64,000 nucleotides of DNA from Notospermus geniculatus (GCA_002633025.1 NMRB01002750.1:10235-74234), one strand, 5' to 3'. Positions 47,901 to 56,827 are shown, counted from the first letter of the stretch. The notes: generated by a model from the letters alone, not told the origin. Program-made: numbers and translations.

Positions 47901-50900
47901 GTATCTCCAATGGTGTGGAAGTTGATATCCATGTCATAGAATGACTCGACAGTATATCTAGAACCCATTGGATCTGTGATCTGACAAAGTTACTGCTATT
48001 TTATGTTGGGATTATTGTGGGGCCTCCTCCTGCGGTCAAGTTCTCCAACGCCCAGTGAACTGTCGAATTATAGACGTGTGCACTCTTAATTCGTGCTTTA
48101 TTTACCTTCATTCTCAACTTCTAGCGTCCAATGGAACTACCTAGTATGTCACATTTTGGTATTTTCGAGAAAAATGGGTTTATATTTCCAGGTCCAATAT
48201 TAAGAGTTGGAATGACAACTTGGAAGAGTTTTGTTGTGGAAAACACTTCTAGGCCTAGGCCTAATCAAATTGTTCTGAAGTACATTTTAAAATGTTTAAA
48301 AAAAATGTTATATAACAGGATTAAATGCGACTTGCTATGTTTTACCTCTGTTTTCATGCTGACTTTGCAAAGGTAAAAACCTAGCAAGTCACAATTCTGA
48401 TGCTTACTGATGTCCCTTGGAGTAATAAATGAGACAAATTGTAAATAGACGAATAGAAAGTTTATTAATTTTAAAAATAAAACCATTTCGAACTTCGTAA
48501 ACACTCAAGCACACTTCAGTGACTCACATGAGGTACAGAGGAAAAACATAGTAAGTAACATGTGCATATCACTGAACAAAGCAGGCAAGTGTGCTCTTAC
48601 TAGGTTTTACTTTGGGAAGCATTGACCGAGTGGTGCACTTACTATGCTTTACGTTTCTCATTCTGAGGCTTTGGCGGACATTTTGTAAACAAAAACTGTT
48701 TATTATGGTGAAAAAATTACCTTTGAAGTACGAATTTGGCCTTAACTCAGTTTTTCCAAAAATGTGACTTACTAGGTAGTTCCATTGGACGCTAGACTTG
48801 TGCTTCCACGGTGTCAGTGAGATCACGCCCGAAGTTGGCCCCTATCAACATCATGTATAAATCCATGCTGCCGCCAACTGCCAAAGGGTTCCGCCATGAT
48901 AAAATGCTTCCAACTTGATTTTCTTTCCGATCCCAAAATGAATTGTTTGTAGTATCCAAGTCCACCTTCTTTTTTCGGCTGTAACTTCTTGTCGTTCGAT
49001 GGCGTCATACATCTTTTGACTTTGTTTTCCTCTTGTGCAAGGAGTGCAGAGAATAGGAGTGAAGCTCGGCTGCTTTCTTTGTTTCGGCTACTTGCCACAG
49101 ATAGGCCCTCTTGCATTGAACCCACTGAAGCGGATAAATCAACGCTATTCCCCACTATCCTCCCAAGCACGAAAAGAAGCAGATGGCTGGAAAGGCGGAG
49201 GCTTGCTTGACCACGGCTATGATTTAGGCACTCTGTGGGAATAGGAGCTGTCAGCGAGTTGACCACTAGGTGTCACTAGGGCCCAATTCAATGCATCTAG
49301 CGGACCCAGTCATTATCGATCGAGCAGCGATCATAATAGATTTCCTGTGAATCCAGGTAAAAAAGGCACTGGTAAAAAAGGCACCGGTAAAAAAGGCACG
49401 GTAAAAAGGCACTGGTAAAAAAGGCACCGGTAAAAAAGGCACTGGTAAAAAAGGCACATAAAAATCACCGGGTAGGTAAAAAAGGCACACTTGTCAGAAA
49501 ATTGCAGGAGGGTGGAATAGGGAATATCATGTTTCATTTATGGCAGATTTCTGTAAACTTCACATGCGAATAAGGAAAAAGGAACATTCGAATAAGGGAA
49601 AAGGACAAAGGAGCTAACTTCAGATTCGAATAAGGAAAAACGCGAATAAGGAAAAAGGAAAAAGGAGCCAAGATCACATGCGAATAAGGAAAAAGGAAAA
49701 AGGAGCCAACTTCACATTCGAATAAGGAAAAAGGAAAAAGGAAAAAGGAGCCAAGTTCACGCACCCTTTTTTACCAGTGCCTTTTTTACCGTACACCATT
49801 TCCTGTACATTTGGTCCGCTAAGACTGTGCTGCCATCATCTGTTAGCAATATGCGCGGCTGACTGCTCCTATTCATCGTTTTGCGGCGATGGCCGTTTTA
49901 TCAAATACATGTGGGTCCAAAAACGCAAGGTTGCTACTTGTACTATGTTAGTACAATTAAGTATAGCAATAGATGTATTGCAATGCGGCAAATAGCTCAA
50001 CTTTCACAAGCGGTGCTCACAAACAAATCTCTGGTGAAGTACGTCATGTACGTTATATATGCCAGCATCTAGTGAATTTCGACGAAATACGGTACTTCGA
50101 TAAATGTTGTAGAATGCCAAAAATTAGACTTTTATGAATAAGCCCAATGCCAGTCTTTCCACAGAGGGTATTACCGAAAATATAGATCCTATCTATTTTC
50201 GGTATTACCCATATAATAATCGGACATGATTGGATTTTCTGGGCATGTTCGTCCGTCTGAAGTAAAATTAATGTGAAGGTCCAGCGACCTTGTGCTCACC
50301 CGGGTGTAAGCAGGCTATCAGGGGAAATGAATGACAAAGTAATGTGAAGTTGAAATCTTCCGGGTCACGTTGGCATAGATCTACACATACATGTTGAGCG
50401 GTCAGTATGTATCTTCTAGAACAAATTCAGGTTTTAGAACTTTCTAGACCTTGCTAATGTTATTGAGGTCGGCCTACTGACAAAAGTCAATTTTTAAGAT
50501 GGATGATTGGCCGCCATATTTGAAGCCCAACTGGGCGAAAAACACACGCACCCAAGGTTTGGTAGGCCTATCTAGATATACTAGTTCATATACTTCTATA
50601 CATGTATCTGGCCATGCGGCGCAGGTAGCCTACAGCTTTATTTCGAATCCCTCTTTTTCAGATGCCGAGGTGATTGTTCCTGGCTATGGAAAAGTCACGT
50701 TAGACGTTGGGTTCGGAGGGGCGTTTTATGCAGTCGTCCCAGTATCCAGATTTGATCTGGACCTCGACACGGCGCCCATACCTGAACTCGTCAAAGTCGG
50801 AATGGCAGTCAAGGGTAACTGAATATCAGGAAGAAAGGGAACAGTAGGCCTACCACCGTACTTATTAAACGGACTTCATTCTTGTCGAAAATGTGCAACC

Positions 50901-51723
50901 TTAGGACGACTACTGGAACCGAATTTAGACCACATCACAATCAATAGGCGGCTGGGACACCTTTTACCACTAGAGGGTGGCCCAAAGAACTGGAGCGGCA
51001 TTCTTCAAGTTCACCTCTGTTACTCTCAGCGACTGCGACAGCCTACCAATAACTCATGAAGTATGGTGTCTTTTATATTCAGATGCTGCCCGCCAACAAC
51101 TGAAAGTGAAGCACCCGTTCCTCCCCGACCTTGAATACATTTACGGCACAATCCTAACTGATGGCAACGACCAGTACTCCGACGTCCCAACAAAAAACGT
51201 TACAATCTTTGCTGAAAAGCAGGTAAGAAAGAACGATACCACCGGCTCTTGGCAAAAAGGCGGTTCATAAGAAGACCGGAATACACCGAAATCCGCCGGA
51301 ATACTGCCGAAAACACGATACAAATGGCTTAATTTCACTCTTATGTTGTACCTATGATATTTGTTACATGATACGAGGCAGAAGAGGGCAAGATCAGCCT
51401 CAAAAAAGGCGGTCCGACGGAGGTTTTACTGCATGCATACCATCCGTCTTTTTCAGGTCGACAGAGCACCAACAGGATCTGGTGTTACAGCACGACTAGC
51501 CCTTCAATATCGAAAAGGCCAGATTGGAGTGAATCAAAAGCGAAAATTTGTGAGCATCATCGGATCTGTCTTCGAGGGCAAGGTGGTTGAAGAAAAGCAG
51601 TATGGGGAACACACTAATGCCGTTGTGGTCGAAGTATCGGGGGCAGCCTACTACACTGGAACAAGCACATTCATTGTCGAGGCTGGGGATGACCTTGGGG
51701 AAGGATTCCTGCCAAGGATGTAA
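38902..51723 (+). CDS. L3HYPDH: Trans-3-hydroxy-L-proline dehydratase (proline racemase family)
   Basis: Dehydrates trans-3-hydroxy-L-proline to pyrroline-2-carboxylate, in collagen-derived hydroxyproline breakdown. Coding exons 38902-39364, 50662-50814, 51083-51222 and 51457-51723 join in phase to 340 aa (human about 354). Seen: N-terminal VEMHTGGEPLRLVVSG; catalytic-Cys loop STMCGHATIALGRYAVD; VPGYGKVTLDVGFGGAFYA; YIYGTILTDGNDQYSD; DRAPTGSGVTARLALQY; C-terminal EVSGAAYYTGTSTFIVE. In true proline racemases the second catalytic residue is Cys (PCGTG type); here it is Thr (PTGSG), as known for the dehydratase. Start: ATG right after the acceptor TTTGCAG, giving MAEDLEIKTVEMHTGG. Intron 1 is ~11.3 kb and holds a partial copy of exon 1, a giant inverted repeat and an antisense LicD gene. 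Either exon-1 copy's donor (ACGG|GTAAGT) fits exon 2. Confidence 0.93.
39018..39738. repeat. 362-bp tandem duplication of the 3' part of L3HYPDH exon 1
   Basis: 39018-39379 and 39380-39738 are about 97% alike (differences such as CTCCCCT/CTCCCTT, GCGCG/GCACG). The period, 362, is not a multiple of three, so reading through shifts frame. The second copy keeps the donor but starts inside the exon without a usable in-phase acceptor, so it is probably spliced out as intron. A true local duplication or an assembly/haplotype artefact are both possible. Confidence 0.85.
39810..40984. mobile_element. ~1.2-kb giant inverted repeat in L3HYPDH intron 1
   Basis: The left arm from AAATCATTTTTTTAGGTATT is matched in reverse by the right arm ending AATACCTAAAAAATGACTT. 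Landmarks pair in order: GTGTTTATTTTTTATTGCTG, CCTGATTCTACAGTTGTGTT, CACAATCAGAATAATAATG and GGTTTGAATCCTGTG. The arms are ~450-480 bp each with perhaps 8-10% mismatch, and the right arm is interrupted by a ~205-bp insertion (40433-40637). No ORF encodes a transposase; a very large fold-back element. Confidence 0.8.
40433..40637. mobile_element. Nested fold-back with TIR TTTGTGACCCGGCAC
   Basis: TTTGTGACCCGGCACAGCAA then AATGAGTCGGAA at the left mirrors TTCCGACTCATTTTGTCGTG then CCGGGTCACATTT at the right; GAAGAAGACCGAA pairs with TTCGGTCTTCTTC. It interrupts only the right arm of the giant inverted repeat, so it inserted later; the left arm (AACCATTTTGGTCATG in inverse) shows the empty site. 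Confidence 0.85.
41515..42571 (-). CDS. LicD-family transferase-like protein, large 3' coding exon, antisense in L3HYPDH intron 1
   Basis: One minus-strand exon after an acceptor (TTTTTGTAG|GTTAAC at 42573-42571), 351 codons, stop at 41515. Seen: membrane segment near the start (LTISSCVTAAAIFFGGWIVG), so likely a type II Golgi/ER protein; charged, Ser/Thr-rich stem; LicD core FYGTLLGSWRHHGFIPYDID followed by VDIYFP, with the Asp cluster expected for metal/nucleotide binding; FPLHDRPFEHVTVPVPRNPL. LicD proteins are phosphocholine/ribitol-phosphate transferases; fukutin and FKRP are animal relatives. Its acceptor is unknown. The upstream exon with the start codon was not identified. If unspliced, ATG at 42603 is in frame, but the duplicate copy has TATAG at this site and no ATG, favouring a real splice acceptor. 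Confidence 0.8.
42799..43008. mobile_element. ~210-bp fold-back with CCACCCTGTT-rich flanks (second copy about 46616-46822)
   Basis: AGGGGCTGTTTGTTTTCGTC then AACTGAGGAATC mirrors GATTCCTCAAGTGACGAAAA then CGGACAGCCCCT; the inner parts also pair (AAGCTGCAAATTGCAG and its inverse). The flanks repeat the word ACCACCCTGTT six or more times. Present in both copies of the segmental duplication, so it predates it. Confidence 0.75.
44098..44825. repeat. Insertion specific to duplication copy 1, with a 302-bp internal tandem repeat and GTC microsatellite
   Basis: Absent from copy 2, where GTTACACTTTTTAGTATC is continuous. Contains a GTC-rich microsatellite (44151-44205) and two ~300-bp units beginning ACGACGTGAACGCTCTAACT (about 44213 and 44515), alike except for a handful of bases. 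No TIR is obvious, so the origin is unclear; a deletion in copy 2 is possible but less economical. Confidence 0.75.
45065..45290 (-). pseudogene. Decayed LicD-family paralogue fragment (duplication copy 1)
   Basis: On the minus strand KMYDAIERQEVTAEKRR aligns with the intact gene's EMCDMIEEKQVSREKKE. After a frame change SSWKHFVMAEP and GSWRQHGFIHDVD match NWDHFVFYGTL and GSWRHHGFIPYDID. The parts lie in different frames and no splice sites reconcile them, so this is a frameshifted relic of an older LicD duplicate. Confidence 0.7.
45803..45835. mobile_element. Mariner-like terminal sequence at the duplication junction
   Basis: CGGGTGGGCCAAAAAAAACG preceded by ATAT resembles mariner TIRs (GGGTGGCCCAAAAGTAAC type). 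It lies exactly where duplication copy 1 ends, in the bridge before copy 2. Only one end is seen. Confidence 0.4.
45890..46378 (-). pseudogene. Truncated LicD-family gene (duplication copy 2)
   Basis: Near-identical to the first half of the exon at 41515-42571 from the acceptor (TTTTTGTATAG|GTTAAC) to the LicD core (GSWRHHGFIPYDIDVDIYFP). It is cut at the segmental duplication breakpoint and runs into unrelated sequence and a stop within about eight codons. It lacks the C-terminal half, so it is non-functional as a transferase. A few substitutions relative to the parent are seen (W to C in the membrane segment). Confidence 0.85.
48121..48795. mobile_element. 675-bp TIR transposon, 4-bp target duplication ACTT, with known empty site
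   Basis: Starts CTAGCGTCCAATGGAACTAC then CTAGTA and ends in its inverse. ACTT flanks both sides (48117-48120, 48796-48799). Duplication copy 1 has the uninterrupted target (CTCAACTTGTGC at about 45034-45045), so the borders are exact. The interior has no transposase; two further internal inverted words (ACCTAGCAAGTC / GTAAGTAACATG region) are weak. Inserted after the segmental duplication. Confidence 0.93.
48823..49050 (-). pseudogene. Decayed LicD-family paralogue fragment (duplication copy 2)
   Basis: Second copy of the relic at 45065-45290. It reads SSWKHFIMAEP and GSWRQHGFIHDVD in one frame, with the upstream MYDAIERQEVTAEK-like part in another. Same disruption pattern as copy 1, so it was already dead before the duplication. 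Confidence 0.7.
49241..49872. mobile_element. ~630-bp insertion with TIR ATAGGAGCWGTCAGC and internal satellites
   Basis: Copy 1 reads GTGGGAATTCATCG; copy 2 has an insertion starting ATAGGAGCTGTCAGCG and ending GCTGACTGCTCCTAT. The interior carries a 13-15-bp satellite GGTAAAAAAGGCAC (49357-49490, inverted remnant at about 49767-49790) and a ~35-60-bp satellite GAATAAGGAAAAAGG with AGCCAACTTCACAT (49560-49760). The target repeat is at most AT. Apparent PFLPVPFLP peptides here are satellite translations. Confidence 0.8.
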
Positions 51724-52098
51724 GAAAAGACGCATCTCAAGCAGCCTTGATGCAACAGTACAATCGTCCAGGATAACTCCGCACTCTGGAGCTGAGACAT
51801 TTGTCTCGAGTGGTTACCTTAATTTTACTCAGGGCAGACGTTAGATGCGAAGAACATGAGAATGAACACCAAAGAACGAGCCTTTACAGAAAATCGACAC
51901 CATCACCGTGCAGAGTTGTATTTTGCCAAGTTGAATACAGTGGTGGTGGTCCATGTATACATTCTTTCAAATGTGATAAACAACATTATCTGATTGTAGA
52001 ATATACATGTATTACAAAGTTTATTGTTGTCTGTTTCAAAGTGACGTAAGAAACATACAAAAGAGGCGGACTAGAAAAAGGCAGCTTATTTAGAAAGC

Positions 52099-52212
52099 TA
52101 AGGCCCGTACGTATTTTAAAATGCTCCTCACTCAGCGTAAAGGGGTTCCTCAAGACTATTGTTCTCCATAGCCTTGGAGGATCCTTGAGGAGCATTCTAA
52201 AATACGGGCCTA
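52099..52212. mobile_element. Compact fold-back with TIR TAAGGCCCGTACGTATTTTA
   Basis: TAAGGCCCGTACGTATTTTA then AAATGCTCCTCA at the left mirrors TGAGGAGCATTCTAAAATAC then GGGCCTA at the right. A short middle contains TTCCTCAAG and its inverse. Confidence 0.8.
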
Positions 52213-53136
52213 CCTTAAGTATTTACACACTCAGGTCGTCGGCTATCGACTTCATTCAATCTTAAAGATAATGCATCACGACTTCATTGTTTACATTCAA
52301 TGTTTGTAAACATGGATGTTTACATCATGTTATTTGGACTTTTTGGGACATGCCAACCCACCAAATTGAATACTTTTGGTGTCAAAAGAATTTTTAGAGG
52401 GGCACGCCACCAACAAATTACTCATAAGACAATAAAACACTAGACATACACAAACAAAATGTAAATAAACAATGATTGTCGTGGCCCGCGAAAATACCCA
52501 TGGTACATTATATCTTTAAACCTACATGTACAGCATAGAAAATATTCATTTCATTCTGCTCTTTGAACCCCTAGGAACCGTCCTAAAGGTTGACTTCATT
52601 GTATTCTGCACATGATCGTTCTCAAAGCTGTCTCATGTTACATGTCTAATCATAATGACAACAGATGCTAGGCCTACAGTTACATTACAAAAAAATTGAT
52701 TAGGCCTAAACCTAGCTTGGTTCTTGAGACTTTCGTCTGACTATCAGATTCATCATCACATTCGGATCAAGGTCCTTCGGACCTTAATCCTGAGATAGCA
52801 TAGCAATACAGGCCATATGTCATTATGAAACTCAGTCTGCATAAATATATATATAAATAATAATCAAAATGTTACTCCACACTGCATAGAAATAAGCCAG
52901 TATCATGTACAATGTACAACACTACATGAAGTATAAAAATTGTAGTACCGGTATATAAATTGACTGAAGCGACACTCCTAAATATTTGGAGTGCTATTGC
53001 AGTTTGTTCATTACTGATATACGGGGCTGCACTCTACTCACAGAGAAATGCAAGTTGAAGACATAAGCACCTCTACACTGACTGACAACATCACTGTATG
53101 TGCTAGGACTGGAATTGTGGTGAAGGAAGCCTTAAT

Positions 53137-53404
53137 CAGGCGCGGATCCAGAGGGGGAGTTTTGGGGGTCGTGACCCCCCCTACTCGCCACCACCAATTG
53201 TTTTTTTCCTCAATAATTTGCGGCAATCAGCAAAAAAACGCAAGAATAAAGCTTCTGTTTTGATACTGAGATGCCAGGAAATCGTGTCTACGGCCTTCTA
53301 GATTTCAAAGTTTTCTGGGGGAGGCGCGGGTATCTTTGACGCCCCCTGCAACCCGCCCTCGGCTGCCCTGACCCCCTCTGCCAAAAATCCTGGATCCGCA
53401 CCTG
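53137..53404. mobile_element. 268-bp TIR element with TTAAT target repeat
   Basis: CAGGCGCGGATCCAG...GGGGG at the left and the inverse (CTGGATCCGCACCTG) at the right; direct repeat TTAAT on both flanks (53132-53136 and 53405-53409). TTAA-type targets are typical of piggyBac-like elements, but the 5-bp match leaves the class open. Confidence 0.75.
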
Positions 53405-53719
53405 TTAATCCGTAAACTAGTAGCTTCAGATTGAGAAGGAGACTGGTTCCCTGTCATTCTTCAACACAGAAATGGATCAAGAAACCTTTTGACTTGTGGA
53501 TCAGCAACTGGTTATTAAAATGTCTTTGTGGAGGAAATGAGTAAAAATCCGAAGAATGAGATCACAGAGTTGACAATGAGGAAGTACAGTGATTGTGATG
53601 CCTGCCACTGAGTTCATTTTTAATGAGGAGGAACTCAATCCCACCACACCACTCCACCAAACCTCAAATCTCTGCTCCCAAAAATGACATCTAAGAGTCC
53701 TCAGAAGATTGACGGAATA

Positions 53720-55558
53720 TTAGATGCCTGAATACTCCCCACTGTTTTGGGCAACGCTGCTCAGAAGCCTTTGTCTTTCCCTGCTCATACTCTTCAGGAA
53801 GTTCTCTTGTTTGTTGTATTTGATTAAACGGGCCAATGAGAAGATGAACATGAGACAAGCCAGCAAACCCATGATGACCAGGAACCAAACTGAAAACCAA
53901 AAATATCTTTAGAAGTATGACTTTTGTCATGAGAGTCATGTGGACGGACCAACAAATACTGCAAATACATTCATGAACAGAGCAATGTCCATGGCAGTAC
54001 TCTTGTTGCATTTATTTTCATAACACACGGACTGTAAAGATATCAACTGATTTAATAAACTACATGTATTTCCTACCGATAGTCATCCGAAAAAAATCAA
54101 GTTTATCTGGGTAATAGTTGATTGGAAAATATACTCTGACAAGAGTACACATCTGCAAACTGCCACCTACAATGTATTCTAAGTACAGTACATTGGTACC
54201 ACCGTAATAGAAGTTTTTGCCATGTGCGTCAAAGAGTCAGGGCCCAACATTTCAATAGGTGTATACGGTACACTAACCTGGGCCATTCCAAATTCCACAA
54301 AGAAATCTCCAGTATCAATGTTGTCGCCGACATTTAATGGGATTATATCTGCATCTTCACACCTTGAACAAATAGAGTTAAAAATCATTGGTGGGTGGAG
54401 TAAGTGTGGAATGATGGCCTCTGTGCAATTAATTACCAATTAATAATACGACCAACAGTATGATCTTTAACCGACTACCACATAGGTTTTAGAAGAGTCA
54501 ACTATAAGGGGGAGGGCTACAAATGACTTGTGCCAATGTTTCTTGATCCTTTGATTTACCTTAATGTCTGTGGTGGTTGTGTTAGCACACTACACCACTG
54601 ATTGAAACCTGCACTCAGACTACAGCCAGATATCAGGGTCATGAGGGCAAAAACAAAGGTTACTACCATCTTGATGAATGCAGACAACCATGGCCTGGAA
54701 ATCAATGAGTAAGTACATGTAGCTTATATATTCAATTTTCCTTGGATGTTGGAGCAGTCACCTTCTTCATTATAAATCCTATAGCACACAGCATGTTTTC
54801 AGGTTGCCGTTATCTGCCAATCTGGATCATGAAATTCCGATACCGAGATGTAGGCCTACCGGGTAGGCCTAGGCCCTACTGCAGCAGCAGCTAAGGATGC
54901 AGTGATGTGTGACGAATTGTGATGCTTTTGGAGGGGGGATAAATGGGCCCGGGCAGGAGGGGCTGGGGGCACTCCCCAGAACAACAAATTGGCTGAAAAA
55001 ACTGACTGGTTGTGTTGCCAAAAATTTGTTTCGCTGCTAATTGGTGTGGGCCAGGGGGGGGGGGGATCACCCCACCTCACTCCAGGCAGGGGATAAATGC
55101 CCCATCCATCATCTCCATCCCCCCCCCCCCCTTGCTTGATGATTGTAGGCCTCAACCTATATTAGGCCTAGTAGGCCATGTAGGCTAAGGCCTACCGGTA
55201 CGCACAGGCCTGTGGCCTGTGGATGGAACTACACATAAACAGTATCCTGAAAAACTTACAGATCATTCCCTTGGACCAGATATATGGACATCAGCACCAT
55301 GTAGCCGAAGGAAAAGAGCATGGACATCACTCCCAGAAAAATGGAGAAGTTACAGTAACCCTGAGAGCCCCAGTGAACATCCAGTGTGAACTGAGGCGAC
55401 GTCCTGTTGTTGATCCATTGTCCAGTGGAATACAACAAGCACTTGCCTTCAAATTGATGAATGTTTACACTCAAAGGAATGAAGATGAAAAACGAAAATA
55501 TAAATGCAAGAAGAAGTGCTGCTACTTGGGCTAATATGCCAATATTTCCTATCCCCAT
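53720..55558 (-). CDS. TMEM179: TMEM179-like four-pass membrane protein
   Basis: Minus-strand exons: 55558-55260, 54694-54560, 54362 to about 54278-54267, and about 53906/53889-53720 (stop). Seen: N-terminal TM (VAALLLAFIFSFFIFIPLS), then FEGKCLLYSTGQW; TM2 FSIFLGVMSMLFSFGYMVLM; TM3 MVVTFVFALMTLISGCSLSA followed by GFNQWCSVL; a Cys-started loop CEDADIIPLNVGDN; TM4 WFLVIMGLLACLMFIF; a charged tail KQENFLKSMSRERQRLL. The same order (RGRCLLF, FTMWCDTIT, SCEELQDIDLELGVDN, AQFGLW, RQEDLLDSL) is recalled for human TMEM179 (233 aa). The last junction is unresolved: the obvious donor CAG|GTTAGT gives the wrong phase; CAGGTTA|GTGTAC (230 aa) or GTACC|GTATAC with an earlier acceptor (238 aa) restore it. 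Molecular function is unknown. Confidence 0.82.
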
Positions 55559-55953
55559 TTTCAGTGTTCAGACATGTCATTCGTTCGAAAAAAACCAGGA
55601 AGTCATTAGGCCTATCAGATTCAAAGGCAGATCATTTTCATGATTTTTGACATGTTTACGAAAACCTAGTCTGGCTCATCCAGCCGCTGTAGTCAGGTGG
55701 TGAATATGGGAAGGATATTGCGAAGCAACATTGCGCATTGCGAAACAAAACAGCAGGCTGCGCGAGACTAAGAAACCCCACAAGCAGAGTTCGATTGGTT
55801 ACTCTCGGGCCGAGTAAGAGTAGAGTTGCATGACATCAAATTTGATGTACGCATGCCGAGTAGGAGTTCCGCCCGAACTGCAACTCCAGTTCCTCGAGTT
55901 GTTGAAAGACATGAAAGAGCGTCCGCTCATATCACGGTGTACAATTAGACTTC

Positions 55954-56124
55954 TATAGAGGCTATGCACTGACGTCATCAAATGACGTCATCAATGGGTA
56001 TGACGCCACGTGTTGGATGGAAAATGGACGGAGCACGTGGTCAGATGCACTGCGTCAGCATGTCACAACGTTCCATCCAACATGGCATCACCTCGCTGAT
56101 GACGTCACGTGCATAGCCTCTATA
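55954..56124. mobile_element. Fold-back with TIR TATAGAGGCTATGCAC and CRE-like sites
   Basis: TATAGAGGCTATGCAC at the left mirrors GTGCATAGCCTCTATA at the right. Next inward come TGACGTCATCA (left, twice) and TGATGACGTCA (right). The middle pairs CCACGTG...GTTGGATGGAA with TTCCATCCAAC. Confidence 0.75.
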
Positions 56125-56176
56125 GTTCTAACCAAAGAAACGAGCAAATCCAAAATGCTCGTTTCTTTGGTTCTAT
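56123..56176. repeat. Hairpin with 22-bp arms
   Basis: TAGTTCTAACCAAAGAAACG then AGCA pairs with TGCTCGTTTCTTTGGTTCTA across a ~9-nt loop, with one extra A in the left arm. It abuts the preceding fold-back. Could be transcribed into a hairpin, but no evidence of expression. Confidence 0.7.
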
Positions 56177-56827
56177 AAATGTACCTCGCTACTTCGCTAC
56201 TTTAATAGCCCGGCCGCGTATTTCGAAAAGCGTAACGTTAGGCGTGTTTAGGCCAAAATATGAAAATTTTGGGAAGACTTTTCTCGTCCATCAGGCATCG
56301 CACTTCAGTGGTTTCTTTTCATTTGTGTAAGCCAGAACATCGTGGAGGCGTCACCTTGCGGAGGCAACCTGAACAACAGGGCACAAGCCTCCAAAAAACC
56401 TGGTGACGCTGCGTCGGTTTGTGACCCTGACGAACAACAGTCAAATCCGCCATTTTGCGTAGGGTTATGTGATGCGTCGCGCCTCACAGCGCCGGTGTGG
56501 AAAGCGTTCGTGAATGTGGCTTTATTGAGCATGCGCGACGGTCGCTCAGAAATTTACTCCGGGGAGGCCCAGGCAAGTAAACGAACACGCTAAATGAATT
56601 ATCAATTTGCAAATAATAAAATAAAAGCACTGAAACACTTCCAGATTGTGATAAATATTCACTCGAAAGATAGATTGAACACAATACTTTCGAAATAGCT
56701 GCATCCGCCCTTCTTATAATCATAATAATCGATAAAAAGTGCAAATGTAGTTCATTTCGTCATTTCGTTTCGTATTTCGTTTCGATTTCGTTTCGTACTT
56801 TAGTAGTACCCACTACACAACGACAAA

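Larger units (their letters stand above)
42081..50185. repeat. ~4-kb tandem segmental duplication (42081-45802 and 45891-50185)
   Basis: The two segments begin CCAAAGGAAAATAAATGTCC and end GAGGGTATTACCGAAAATAT and are about 97-98% alike over shared parts. Differences in length come from three insertions: 44098-44825 only in copy 1; 48121-48795 and 49241-49870 only in copy 2. The left breakpoint lies inside the LicD exon, so copy 2 carries only its 5' half. An ~88-bp non-duplicated bridge (45803-45890) contains a mariner-like end. Confidence 0.88.
51724..53719. other. Intergenic tract between L3HYPDH and TMEM179-like (convergent 3' ends)
   Basis: No gene is seen. Holds two fold-backs (52099-52212 and 53137-53404) and an AATAAA at about 52431 that could serve L3HYPDH. 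Otherwise AT-rich, with ACATGTAC and TAGGCCTA words. Confidence 0.6.
55559..56827. promoter_or_regulatory. Head-to-head upstream region of TMEM179-like and JKAMP
   Basis: The two start codons are ~1.27 kb apart and diverge, so control regions for both should lie here. Contains a fold-back with three TGACGTCA (CRE-type) palindromes (55954-56124) and a hairpin (about 56123-56176). CpG-rich bases around 56210-56600 contrast with the AT-rich surroundings. No TATA box stands out. Assignment as promoter is by position. Confidence 0.4.

Noticed and set aside
49266-49764. Open frames reading PFLPVPFLPVPF and FFLFPFS repeats (minus strand)
   Set aside because: They are translations of the GGTAAAAAAGGCAC and GAATAAGGAAAAAGG satellites inside a transposon; no leader, splice sites or homology.
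38902-51723. Proline racemase (epimerase) activity
   Set aside because: The second catalytic position is Thr in the PTGSG motif, as in the hydroxyproline dehydratase, where racemases have Cys.
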